DNA of 10,429 nt, taken from positions 37,178,673-37,189,101 of the forward strand of contig JANKJI010000007.1 in NCBI GenBank assembly GCA_024626585.1, in the 5' to 3' direction. The DNA is from Ginkgo biloba. Its lineage: Eukaryota; Streptophyta; Ginkgoopsida; Ginkgoales; Ginkgoaceae. The notes below the pieces were generated by a model that saw only the letters and a list, made by a program, of their open reading frames with translations, ran no database searches and had not been told where the DNA came from. The position numbers and the translations under genes are program-made. Every line of letters starts with the position of its first letter. Within the stretch, counting starts at the first letter, position 1. Shown here piece after piece: positions 1-9,557 of the stretch.

Positions 1-665
1 TGATAGTTTATAGGCAATATAATTAGCCATATTTTGGTCTCAAACTAATGGATTGGGGGGGTCTATATATCTATCATGATAGGGACAATACATCGTGCCT
101 ACCATATGTAGTCCAATGATGTGAACCTTTATGGATTTTTAGTAAAATTCACTCCTTATGAATGACTATGGCATTATTATATGTGTTAATTATATCAAAA
201 TATGTTAACATAAAAACTTTAAATTCCATAAAGATCGTCAAATCTTGAAGCTATATGTTTTTTTGTATTTGGAGCTTAGCCTCAAATCATGCATGGTAAC
301 CAATTTTAGATTATGTTATTCCCATCCTCCATTAGTTAGGGTTGTTGTATTTTCCCTAATTATCACTACAAATGGGATCCACAAACTTAGCTAGAGAATA
401 TTATTTCTCACCTTATCTTCATTGATGACCTACATCTCATATGGAGGATCTTCTTGTACATATTTTGGCACATGTTCTTTAGGATCCTCCTAGAACTTTG
501 ATTTCTATCTATTATATCTAAAATATGAAACCAAACAAAATAATTTACTTAAAATAATCTAGAATATGAAATTCATGAATGACATTATAAAAATTATTTT
601 AAAATTAATTCAATTTCTATTTCTTAAGGTCATTACCTTGTCATTCAATTTTATTCTATATCTAA
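1..665. other. Unassigned AT-rich DNA, possible LINE 3' flank
   Basis: No gene, RNA or recognisable domain was found. If the adjacent LINE kept its 3' untranslated region, it would lie here, but I see no clear poly(A) tail, which would appear as a poly-T run on the plus strand. There is a run of seven G at 55-61 and a 12-bp perfect palindrome, CTATCATGATAG, at 71-82. Both are short enough to be accidental. Confidence 0.5.
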
Positions 666-669
666 TCTA

Positions 670-2790
670 ATATTCCATATTTGTTTGAAGTTTTCCCTTC
701 AAAGAGAATGTTATTCCTAGTTTTTTAAATCCTCTAAGGGATCTTGATCCATGCCATATTCTAAATACAACGTAGAATTGGGGCTTTGACTATGTTATTT
801 TTCACCATCTTTTGCCATAAGCCAACTTCTAAATACACCATTAAGAAGAACCTTTGAAGGAGTCACCTATGGATGTTAGAGACGTATTAAAAACTAGAAA
901 CATGTAGTTCTGAAAGAATCTAGCTAGACAGTAGTCTTAGAAGAGATGGTCACTTATTTCTTTAACACTCATGTAGATTTGACATAGAGAAGGTTCCTCA
1001 TATCCTCTATTTTTCCTGTATGTTCCTATTAAAATGCTATCATCGATATATACTTATAGGACAACTTTCTTCTTCTCTTGTCCTTATGCATCCCAAATAT
1101 TAGCCCAAGGGAGATCTATCAAAAAACTAGGTTGATTCCTAGGATTAAATAAGTTTTTGTAGCGAGTTTTTAAAGAGAATAAATCACCCCTTCTATTACA
1201 TCCAGTGCTTTCTTGGTTTTCTAAACTATTAAGGATTTAATGTGGAGCCTTCTTGAGGTCCATAACTTTACACATTAACTTTTAGGCTATTGAACCACGT
1301 AGGCTTTTTACATGGCCTACTAAGATGTCATCTTTTTTTACCCCTCATTGTATTGAGTCCAAGAATATTCTATAACCTAGTGAAGTTGACCCATCTCTTA
1401 TGTCGTAAGTGATCTAAACTCTTTTTCTTAATAAAATATGTTTCCCACCTTAATGTAGCCTTTGCTTTTCATAAATAGCATAAGGTCATATAAGGTTATA
1501 AGTTTATAGAGTGGAGGTAATTTTAGTGATATAAATTTATCCTTTGAGAGGTTAGTGTTGATACCTTTACACTTGAGACTTGACATAGTTATTCAATGTA
1601 CATAGTCCCCATTTTTCCTTAGTAGCTTTTATATATCCAACCCTAGGACCTTGGGGATTTCTCTAGTGCCAACCAATTATTTCTTTTTATAGTTTTTCAT
1701 AGAATTTTCTTTGGATTATCCTTTTCCATAAGATATCAGATTCAATAACTATATTCCAAGCCCTTTTTGTGCCCATGATTTTGTTTTGAATTTCTAAACT
1801 TCTTATTCTAAGGCCACCCATCTCCAAAGGAGTGGTGACTACTGACTATCTTACTAGATGGAATTTCCTAGTGATGGTTTAGGAACCCTGCAAAGAAACC
1901 TTCTAATTATGCTCTCCATATTATCAAGGAATAATTCAAGAGCCATAAATATTGAACATTTATATATCTGGTAGTGACCAAAGGACCGTTTTGATAAGAG
2001 TTGTCTTGCCCATACCAGAGAGGCATTTGTTTGTCCATAAATCTAACTTTTAGGGAAGTTGTGAAGGAGGGGAGTCCAATATTTTGAATTGAGTTTCTTA
2101 GCACCTATTAGAAGACCTAATATTATAATCGATTTGACCGCCCTTCTTATCATGGAAACAAAGCCAAAATTATTTCCTTATTCAAGATTTCCCTAAAGAT
2201 TTTATTTATTTATTTTAATTAACTTATCAAGATGCTTGAAGCATTATAAAATGTTGCTGCGTCATCTTTGATTTAACCTTCACGTTTCCTCTACGTGTGG
2301 TTTATTAAGCACCATGGTATCATTAGCAAATAATATTTGAGTTATTAGTAGAATATTATTTGTTAATGAATGTCAATTAATCTATTGGTTGATTGATGTA
2401 TTAATAGGATTTTGGATAGCCCTCCCATTTCTAAGATAAATAGAGAGGGAGTTGAGGGGCAACCTTTCCTAAGACCTTACCTATTCCAAAAAAACTTTAT
2501 TGCCTCCCCATTAATAAGGACTACACTTCTGATAGACTCTAAGGTTCTCTTGATCCAACCTATGATCTTGTTATTGAATATAATCTTATTAATAAGGGAT
2601 AGGAGTCAGTCCTTGGATAATCCATAATAGGATTTATGCAAATATAATTTAAGTGCAATTATCCTCGATCCATTTTTTGGATCCAAACTATATTTTGTCA
2701 TTTTTAGCAAAGTAAAATTATAGACAAATATGGAAAAAATTATATAGTTTCATTCATTAGTTAAAGAAGGAAAGTTGTATCCTTTGGAGT
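670..2790 (-). pseudogene. Degenerate LINE (plant L1-type) reverse transcriptase with C-terminal zf-RVT region
   Basis: This is a decayed ORF2 reverse transcriptase, which in an intact element makes cDNA from LINE RNA at a nicked target. Read on the minus strand, one frame runs from about 2700 to 2400 with only two stops. It contains a palm motif A relic (KLYLHKSYY, 2624-2650; the usual pattern is KLDxxKAYD), then WIKRTLESIRSVVLINGEA, then the RGLRQGxPLSP-type box as R*GLRKGC (2444-2482) followed by SLFILEMGGLSKIL. After a frame change, ITQILFANDTMVL carries the catalytic FADD box as FAND (2319-2330), so one catalytic aspartate is lost. The thumb segment GKTTLIKTVLWSLP follows at about 2010-1970. 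A 52-codon open stretch (1845-1690) holds TTPLEMGGLRIRSLEIQNK. A zinc-finger relic lies near 905-990 and RNNILFEGK near 690-720. Several stops and frameshifts make it non-functional. The motif order leaves little doubt about the family. Confidence 0.93.
905..990 (-). pseudogene. zf-RVT zinc-finger relic of the LINE
   Basis: Within the LINE relic, the minus strand reads SLCQIYMSVKEISDHLF, a stop, then DYCLARFFQ. This matches the zf-RVT plan C-x2-C ... HLF ... C-x-x-A found after the reverse transcriptase in plant LINEs. The second Cys, the His and the last Cys remain. The first Cys appears to be replaced (PSLC instead of CxxC), and a stop replaces a residue after HLF. About 190 bases further on, the minus strand gives ILRCI*NMAWI and then RNNILFEGK, the tryptophan/RN-rich segment that usually ends this module. 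Confidence 0.8.
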
Positions 2791-2876
2791 CATCTTTGAA
2801 ACACACCTGGGAGCATAAAAAATAGAACTATGATTCAAAACTTATGGTTAGATTAATGACTTCATGTCCTTATGAA

Positions 2877-3095
2877 TCAATTTACAAATCGATCGTCATG
2901 ATGAAACCATTCCAATCATCTTCATGCAGTCATAGTGTCTTTTTACATATTAATCATCTTCTTGCAATTGATCCAATCATCATGATACAACTAGAGTATA
3001 ATTTTATAAATCTATTGTCTTCTTTGATCATCTTCTTTTACACATCGATCATCGTGATGCAACTGGTATGTATTTTTACACATCGATCATCTTCT
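2877..3095. repeat. Degenerate tandem repeat built on a TTTTACACATCGATCATC core
   Basis: The 18-mer TTTTACACATCGATCATC occurs exactly at 3036-3053 and 3074-3091, a 38-bp step. Diverged versions begin near 2879 (TTTACAAATCGATCGTC), 2940 (TTTTACATATTAATCATC) and 3002 (TTTTATAAATCTATTGTC). Between the cores, words such as ATCATCATGATACAACTAG and ATCATCGTGATGCAACTGG also recur. The spacing is irregular (about 61, 62, 34 and 38 bp), consistent with an old minisatellite that lost parts of units. A 100-codon open stretch here (2844-3146) is a by-product of this low-complexity repeat and is not a gene. Confidence 0.75.
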
Positions 3096-3159
3096 TTTAA
3101 TCAACCCGATCATATGATACTATCAAAGCGTAAAAACAGAAATTAAGAAAATATATTTT

Positions 3160-3720
3160 TTTGTAAATGAAAAATTAGAAGACGACGAACAGGGTGTCCT
3201 TATCATCGCCACATCATGATAACTGATTGAATTCAATTATATGAACAATTGAACTTCCTTTTTCAGTTTGATAAACGAATGGATGGAAAGGAAGGAAATT
3301 GAAAGTTTGAGAGGTAGGAAAGGAGAGAGGATAGAGAAGAGAAATAATGACTCGTAAAAATAAGTTGTAAGATTTATGCATTCAACAAGGGAAAATAGAG
3401 GATTTATGTGACATAGAGAATGTGAGAGAGTATTTTGGAAGATGGAAAAGCTTTACACAACTATGGGCATTGTTCTTACTGTGTAAAGCTCTATGGACTA
3501 CATAGGAACATTTACTATAAGGCTTATTTATGACAAAGATTAATGTATTCTAGAGTTTTATTCCCCAAGAGGGTTTCTCTAGTTGAATTTTTTTTGTCTC
3601 TATGTAAGAATGTGTGTGTGTCTAGTTTTTATTAATGAATTTTTAGATTAAAGTTTATAGGATTACATACAATTCCAGGCACAATAGTTAGTAATTTATT
3701 TTAAAATAAATTAATTTAAG
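3160..3720. other. Unassigned stretch with a purine-rich tract and small hairpins
   Basis: No coding motif is visible on either strand. Positions 3281-3350 are strongly purine-rich (A/G) on the plus strand. A hairpin lies at 3449-3490, a short one at 3491-3505, and a (GT)5 run near 3611-3620. The text around 3560-3580 (CCCCAAGAGGG) has a vague resemblance to plant LTR ends, but no matching second LTR was found, so no element is called. Confidence 0.4.
3449..3490. repeat. Inverted repeat with 11-bp perfect arms
   Basis: AGCTTTACACA at 3449-3459 is exactly complementary to TGTGTAAAGCT at 3480-3490, leaving a 20-base loop. It is immediately followed by a 5-bp hairpin, CTATG-gacta-CATAG (3491-3505). 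No function is evident. It could be a remnant of a small inverted-repeat element or chance. Confidence 0.6.
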
Positions 3721-5500
3721 GATTTGTAGTTAGTGGCATTGGGAGATTTTAATCTTCCCACTAAGATATAGATCAATCCCTTCTTTTGTTTTGACAACTA
3801 AATGGATCCCTTCCTACAACACCATTATACTATCTAGTATATTCCTACCTTTTAAAAAGGTATACAAATTTAATAAATATATTTTTTAAAGGGTAGATTA
3901 AATCCTCATGGTTATGCTTTAGCTATGATTTTTTAGGAGGTATTACATAGGGATATCAATCTCCAATCATTAAAAGATAAAGGGTTACTCTTTTTTTGGA
4001 AGGAGAGAGATAATAATAACATTAATTGATGGGTGGAAAAAACTTCTCTCAAGGCTCTCATTCACTATTTCCAATAGGTATTATTTTAGCTCTAGCCAAA
4101 ATTATTTATAAAATTCAACTAGGAATCCATCTAGACTTGGAGTCTTCCCGTATTTTTACTGATAATAATCCCATGGATTCCTCTTCTACACCTTATTTGA
4201 TCATTATGACTAGTTCAAAAAACTCCTAGATTTAGTGCATAATAAATCCTTGTTACATTCTCCTTATGGGAGTCGTTAAGTGAAACATTCAATAACACTA
4301 TTCTAAATAAGCCTAGTATTCATCTAACTAGAGATTGCTCTTCCATGATTAATTAATCTTGCATTATAAGCCTTTTGAGGTATTTTCTACTCTTATTATC
4401 TTTAACTGGGTATGGAAAAATTTAGTATTGGAATTCCCTTCCTTCCACCAATGGCTTTGAGCTTGAAAATAAATTATTTGATGCTCTTTTTTCTAAATGG
4501 AATTAAAGTCATTAAGAAGAGTTAATTCAAATCCTTTTGAGATTAGGAAAATTGTATATTGGGTTTGACGAATTTTGATGTTACGTGTCTCATTTGTCAA
4601 TCTCTTCTTCGTAACTTCCTTCAGTTTTTCTTTATTGGAGCCCCATTATTTATCACCCTATTTGAGTAGTTTCACTTATTTGGTCTACCTTTCTATTGGG
4701 GAATGAATTAAGGAGGATGACTCCTTGACTTTTTACCACCAAAGAGTTTCAAGAATCTTTCATCGTTCAAACAAGAGACATTGAAGTAGAAATATGAGGC
4801 TACCTTAGTTCTACTAGGCTTTAAGTTATTTGGAGCTTAATATATGTATATTGAAAGTGAATTGAAATCGACATTAATCACATTCATAGGTAGTGGTCAT
4901 ATATATAAAAGATTGCTTCTATTAGTGAAAGGAAAAGAATGGCAACAAGTTGAATTAGTGTAATCAAAGTCCAAAAATTATAGAGCTTTATATCCCTTAA
5001 AATGGGATTAAAAATCACAGTGCACAAAACTACTGCCTCACATGAGGGTTAACTTATAATTTGTAGATACTTTCTTATTGGAAAAGAAATAAGGAATAAT
5101 CATAGAGCTCTAAGAAATAAACCTTGGTAACAAACTATTGAACTAATAAACAAAAAAGGAACAAACACTAAGGAATGAACTCCTACTTCTAATCTCTTAA
5201 GATATTTAATCATCTTTCCCCATTATAACTATCAAGTTAGCTATAAAATAATTCGTTTAAACTTTGAAGTCAAAGCTAGATGACATGGATACTTGCCTTA
5301 GATGTTATGCTATGTTCCTCAATATATTACACATTTTTGCAAGCTTTTATAGTTGTATAGAGTGTTGCACTCAGTGTTGTGTTGTAGGCTTTTTTCATAT
5401 TTGAATGCCTTTTGTTACTTTGATAGACTTGTATGATCTTACACCATTAATCTCTTGGGATTAATCCCAATTGTTGATCTTATTGTCGTCCTTTTTTATG
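3720..5500. other. Unassigned AT-rich DNA between the two LINE pieces
   Basis: No gene could be supported. The plus strand has one isolated endonuclease-like peptide, LVALGDFNLPTKI (3730-3768), bounded by stops and lacking supporting motifs downstream. A 67-codon open stretch at 4026-4229 resembles nothing I recognise and sits among stops. A TATA-like string, TATATAAAA, lies at 4902-4910 without further promoter context. This interval is the candidate for sequence inserted into the LINE. Confidence 0.4.
5455..5470. repeat. 16-bp perfect palindrome
   Basis: TTGGGATTAATCCCAA is its own reverse complement over all 16 bases. It lies just upstream of the 18-bp minisatellite, where two 12-bp perfect palindromes (TTGCAATTGCAA at 5529-5540 and ACTATATATAGT at 5540-5551) also occur. 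There is no gene nearby to give it a regulatory meaning. Confidence 0.7.
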
Positions 5501-5505
5501 TCACA

Positions 5506-5623
5506 TCCCTTTGCAATATCACAACCTTTTGCAATTGCAACTATATATAGTCTTGCTCCTTTCTTACAATCCTTTACACTATCACTGTCTTATGCACTAT
5601 CATAATCTTTTACACTATCACAA
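5506..5623. repeat. Minisatellite with an 18-bp period
   Basis: Three head-to-tail 18-bp units are clear: TCCTTTACACTATCACTG (5570-5587), TCTTATGCACTATCATAA (5588-5605) and TCTTTTACACTATCACAA (5606-5623). More diverged relatives precede them, for example TCCCTTTGCAATATCACAA at 5506-5524, with the palindromic stretch between. The shared plan is a pyrimidine start, TTTACACTATCAC, and an AA end. The array stops about 80 bp before the LINE endonuclease relic. Confidence 0.8.
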
Positions 5624-5699
5624 CTTATTAAAAACTTGCAATTATGTGCAGTTTTAACAAATTCTTACCACTTGGACAAAATCCTCTAACAAGCATTTT

Positions 5700-6330
5700 C
5701 CTTACTAGAAATCATAGGACTTTAGGATTTTAAATTGTAAATTAGTCTTACGATAATATCGGTTAGTAGGGCCTAGATTCCCACTAGGGGTGCTGCCCTT
5801 AAGACCCCGCCAAGAGAATCTTAGAGTAATATTAGAAATTTTGGTCCTAGACTCCGCAATCAAATAAGGATGATTTTTACACCAATGTTGTGGCTTTTTC
5901 ATAAGACTATAAACTTCTTTCCACTATGAAAATAAAGTCGATAATTATCCTTCTTCTTCATATCCAACCTGGATCACTAAGAGAGTGAAACTAATTAGGG
6001 AATGGTTAGAATAAGGAGTATCCTTACCTAGGGTACAATCCAAATCTATAATAAAATCCAACTAATCCTTAGAAATATAATCCCTATCTAGCCTAGATAA
6101 GATATAATCAGTCCTATTACTTATCTAAGAAAATTCTTGGGAGCCCCTCCAAACTAGTTCTTTTAATGAGTAGGTTCGGCCTAGAATTTTAAAGGTAAAT
6201 TTCTTATCGCTAAAAAGTCACTTATAAATGCCTCCATTTCTCTATTACTTTAGTCCAGTTCCATAGTTAATTCAATTGAACAAAAATGTTATTTCTTGGG
6301 AGCCAAAGAGGATTTGCAATTGTTTAGAAT
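5700..6330 (-). pseudogene. Degenerate LINE apurinic-endonuclease-like (EEP) domain, C-terminal half
   Basis: This is a relic of the endonuclease domain that nicks target DNA for LINE insertion. One minus-strand frame from about 6157 reads LVWRGSQEFS, a stop, ISNRTDYILSRLDRDYISKD, a stop, and continues to TPYSNHSLISFTL. The SRLDR motif (6083-6097) and the SDHxPI-type motif, here SNHSLI (5993-6010), are the two hallmarks of the C-terminal half of the domain, and their spacing of about 25 residues is normal. Mutation of the SDH aspartate to Asn would inactivate it. Upstream, in another frame, REMEAFISDFLAIRNL resembles the helix before this block. Downstream a 65-codon open stretch (5705-5902) covers the linker towards the reverse transcriptase and has no recognisable motif. 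Stops and at least one frameshift mark it as dead. It may be the 5' part of the same element as the reverse transcriptase at 670-2790. Confidence 0.82.
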
Positions 6331-6559
6331 ACCCTTGATCTCAAAGACTTTAGTGGGTTTATAAGACATTGTCTTGCTAATGATAGTGTTGTTATAAAAG
6401 ATGAATTTGACATAATTGCCTACCTAATGAGATATCATGATGAAAGGTTGGAAGTTCAAGATAGGCATAGAGGGAATTTTGCCCTCCACATGAATTCAAA
6501 GGATTTTGATAATCATAACAGTAAAAAGATGATATCTTAGACACCAATGAGGTTTAGAC

Positions 6560-7080
6560 GAGTATACTTGGCTAGCTTTAGATGCAAGCTTCTACTACCT
6601 TCCTTACACATCTCTAACTCCCATTTGGACCTACTAAATAATGGTTGAATACATGATGTCTTCCATGTATCGTACCTAAAAAATTATATTGGATAAAATA
6701 TTGTTCCCTAAATAAAAATACCACTATGAAGAAGAAAAAACTTATCATAAAGCCTAAAGGAATTCTAAAGATTTAGACCAATCAATGAAAATTTTAGAAT
6801 ATTATATTAAATAAAAAAAATCTACTCTAAGAGAATGCAACTTGGAAGACAAAGATATTCATACATGGTCATCCTGACCTGCAAATGCTCTGAGCACAAA
6901 TAATTTTAAGAAGGGGATGCATTTTGTGTCCTTAAACACAATAATAGCCTAAAAAGTGAAATCCCAAAGAGCCTATATGATAAGAGTAAAAGAACCCTCA
7001 ATTAGCTAAAGAAAGCCTTCTAATGAAGCTATAATGAGGCCAATAGAGTTATAAAGGATCAAGTTGCAAGTGGGAGCTAA
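6560..7080. other. Unassigned stretch upstream of the LINE endonuclease relic
   Basis: On the minus strand this is where the N-terminal part of the endonuclease, or the ORF1 protein, would be expected. I could read only short open pieces without reliable motifs, and the GDFN motif of the endonuclease was not found. No other gene or RNA is visible. Confidence 0.35.
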
Positions 7081-7133
7081 AAAATCATCTTAGTCAACGT
7101 AGTTGTAGCTTTGTATAAAGTGTTATAATTTGT

Positions 7134-7143
7134 TATAAATAGG
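7134..7143 (+). promoter_or_regulatory. TATA-box-like element, possible old LTR or gene promoter
   Basis: TATAAATAGG at 7134-7143 fits the plant TATA consensus well. It is preceded by other TATA-like strings (TATAAAG near 7114-7120, TATAATT near 7124-7130). About 75-100 bases downstream there is a strong GA/TC hairpin in what would be the transcribed leader. This arrangement is common in plant LTRs, but no second LTR copy, no TG...CA borders and no downstream coding domain were found, so its role is inferred from the motif alone. Confidence 0.35.
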
Positions 7144-7217
7144 GTTAGATCTCCTCTCATTTATCAACATCTACCTTCAACAATTTCTACTTTTTTCTAA
7201 TAAGAAGAAGAACACTC

Positions 7218-7238
7218 AGGAAGAAGGTACTTCTTCCT
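7218..7238. repeat. Hairpin with 9-bp perfect arms and a 3-base loop
   Basis: AGGAAGAAG (7218-7226), loop GTA, then CTTCTTCCT (7230-7238) form a perfect stem. It sits in purine-rich then pyrimidine-rich surroundings (AAGAAGAAG upstream, CTCTTTT downstream). If transcription began from the TATA box at 7134, the hairpin would lie in the leader. It does not resemble a bacterial terminator, because the setting is eukaryotic and no clean U-run follows. Confidence 0.6.
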
Positions 7239-7259
7239 CTTTTAGAATTTTCTAATTGA

Positions 7260-8685
7260 GATTATGACATTATCAACTTTTGACTAGCTTGATTAACAAT
7301 GTTATATTTATAATCAAAGTTCATTTCAACACCTTGATTGTGTTATTTATTAATTTAAGTATTGTTCATTAGTAACTACTTGTTTAGGACCTTACATATC
7401 ATCTACTCCTTAGATTAATTAGTACTATCCCTATTATTATAATATTAGTTCCTTATAATCTTCTTTGAGCCTTAATCCTAAGATTTCCTTGTTAAAGGAA
7501 GTCTTCATGATGACCTTTAGTTGCACTACCATGTCTATTAGTAATTTAAATAGTACAATTATAAATTCTCACTTATATTATTAATTAAATATAATCACTA
7601 AAACAATTTGCATAATCTCTTTTTGACTACTTTAAAATGCACCTAACAAGAGTAAAACATCCTTTTAGTAAAGGGCACCAATTATACATTTATTTAGTGG
7701 TTGTTTTATCATTTTTTGTTTATTATATGAAGAAAGACTTATTCCTTCATCATTTTTCTTTTATAGCCCTTCAGGATCAACACTTACTATTATAACTTAC
7801 ATATAATTGTTTGAGATAATATTATGTGGTCTATTATCCAATCTAAGATTTCATATTGTATTTCTCAGATATTGTAATATGACATATACACATCATTTCA
7901 TTAGAGAGTCTTAATGGCAAGCCTAACCTTTTACATTTTAGGATTTGAGAATTTCGGTAGCTTACATTATCATTCTGATCACCTTTAACCTTAATAAATT
8001 ATAGATAATGTGTAATTTGGTACACTTAATATGCACTTATTTCTATAGGTTAATATTTAACTTTAATATCTAGATCACATTTGTTTATATGACACTTATT
8101 CCTACTACGTGTCTATCATGAAACCCCTTTCTTATTCTCATTGGTCTGCATTAGCCTTTAACTTAATTTGTACGTTGCTCTAACTTATATACATTCCATC
8201 TCTAGGTTATATAGGTTGGCCTTAATTCATTTATCATTCTTATTTTTCATTAATCATAATTCAACTTGAAAAGACCTTGCTAATATCTTTTGCCTCATGT
8301 TTATAATTATTAGCCCAAATGACCTTATCCCATTCTTTGCATGACCTATGGTTTAAACAGCCTAACAGTTTGGACCATCGTTCCTTTGTAGTTCATTTGA
8401 GAGTTGTTGCTACATTTCCTACCTTTGGTTGACAAGAGGGCTAATCATACTTAAGGAGTGTCCCTATTTTATAAACGTTAAAAGAAGGCATAATAACATA
8501 CGTTGGAATGCGAAGGCTCAATTTCTTCTTTTAACTCCTCAATGCTTTGTTTGTGATTATCATGGTTGTGTGACACATTCAATTTTTTCAAGTCTTAATG
8601 ATGCTTAGTATGGAGGTTCATAATAATTTATAAGCTCACTCGAGAATGAATAATGTTAGTGGGTTGTAGGCCCCTATATTTTCAT
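7260..8685. other. Long unassigned AT-rich stretch
   Basis: All six frames are broken by frequent stops, and no protein domain or RNA gene is recognisable. One minus-strand stretch near 8260-8360 reads as plausible protein (CKEWDKVIWANNYKHEAKDI) but matches no family I know. It could be a gag-like relic if the primer-binding-site-like motif at 8690-8703 is real. A run of seven C lies just beyond, at 8814-8820. Confidence 0.4.
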
Positions 8686-8689
8686 ACTA

Positions 8690-8703
8690 GGATCTAATAC
8701 CAA
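8690..8703 (-). other. Weak primer-binding-site-like motif (initiator tRNA-Met type)
   Basis: The minus strand reads TTGGTATTAGATCC. Plant LTR retrotransposons often use a primer-binding site starting TGGTATCAGAGCC, complementary to initiator tRNA-Met, and 11 of 13 bases agree here. If genuine, an LTR would lie at higher coordinates and the element body at lower coordinates. No CA dinucleotide ends an LTR directly before it, and no LTR pair was seen, so this may be chance. Confidence 0.25.
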
Positions 8704-8704
8704 C

Positions 8705-9555
8705 TATTATGACCTTGGATATGTCACCATTATTTTTTTAAGTTGCAAGGATGTTTATACTCAATTTAATCCAAAAGACCTTAGTTAACCGTTTTAACTA
8801 TCATCTAATTCCACCCCCCCAGGGAAAGAGACATAATATCTTCAATTATGTTACGTGTGAACTATGAAGCTAGAGTTAATTCTTGTCATCAATCATAATC
8901 AAACATTCACATTTCACAAAATCAAGCTTTATCACTTATAATATAACATTTGAAAAATCCAATCATAAGTAAATTGGATTTATTTTATCCATGACATTCA
9001 CATATATATTTTTTACTTATACAACTACTAAGGAAATAGAGTAAAGACGTCACGATCATTATAAAAGTATGCATACCAAGGAGAATCATAAGCACACACC
9101 CCCTCCTAAACTAGGCCTTATTCTAAGGACCAATAAATACATTTGCCTCATAAAACTACACTTCTATTTCCAACTTGCTACTTTTCTCTTTCATATTACA
9201 AATGTCCTTTCTTTAAGGCAGACTTCTTTATTGCTACCATGCGTCCTTACATATACCGATATTCCTATTATATCCTTCATTTAACCATATACTATACCTC
9301 CTACTAAGATAGGTCATTGGTTATTTGTTGTGAGTGACATCTTTTCGCCATAATGGGACTAACTCTCCTTAAACTATATAGTCTATTCTCTATTATGGGG
9401 ACAATCTCTCAACGGTTTTCTACATTTGAAGGCTATTTTTTCTTAATTTTTTGTAAATGGAAAGAGTGCTAAGAATTAAACCAACTTGTAAGAGATTATC
9501 AACCTCATTAGACATTTTAAAACTCTAAGGACACTCCTTTTCTCCTCGAATCTCC
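8705..9555. other. Unassigned AT-rich stretch
   Basis: No coding, RNA or repeat structure could be supported. A 71-codon open stretch at 9069-9284 has no recognisable motif and a composition like the surrounding DNA. The region would contain the LTR if the weak primer-binding-site motif at 8690-8703 were real, but borders are not visible. Confidence 0.4.
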
Positions 9556-9557
9556 TC

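Larger units (their letters stand above)
670..6330 (-). mobile_element. Possible single old LINE, split between its endonuclease and reverse transcriptase parts
   Basis: The endonuclease relic (5700-6330) and the reverse transcriptase relic (670-2790) lie on the same strand and in the order expected for LINE ORF2. The distance from the SNHSLI motif to palm motif A is about 3.3 kb, whereas in intact L1-type ORF2 it is roughly 1 kb. The inference is that about 2 kb was inserted between them, or that two separate LINE copies happen to lie in tandem. Neither target-site duplications nor a poly(A) end could be fixed. The span given is the core only, not true element ends. Confidence 0.45.

Noticed and set aside
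2412-2627. 71-codon plus-strand open reading frame
   Set aside because: It is antisense to the clear LINE reverse transcriptase motifs on the minus strand.
2844-3146. 100-codon plus-strand open reading frame
   Set aside because: It lies over a degenerate tandem repeat, has low-complexity Ile/Ser/His composition and no domain; it is a by-product of the repeat.
3281-3350. Purine-rich stretch as a polypurine tract of an LTR element
   Set aside because: It is interrupted by several pyrimidines, and no LTR start (TG) or LTR pair follows it.
4026-4229. 67-codon plus-strand open reading frame
   Set aside because: No recognised motif, flanking frames full of stops, and a length expected by chance over 10 kb.
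4902-4910. TATATAAAA as a promoter
   Set aside because: It is isolated in AT-rich DNA with no leader, gene or LTR structure nearby.
5506-5623. CRISPR-like array
   Set aside because: The 18-bp units are head-to-tail without spacers and the DNA is eukaryotic; it is a minisatellite.
6340-6560. LINE ORF1 (DUF4283-like) relic on the minus strand
   Set aside because: Short readable pieces such as GNYVKFIFYNN gave only a faint resemblance and needed frame changes; not enough to call.
9069-9284. 71-codon plus-strand open reading frame
   Set aside because: No motif and no promoter or splice context; composition matches surrounding non-coding DNA.
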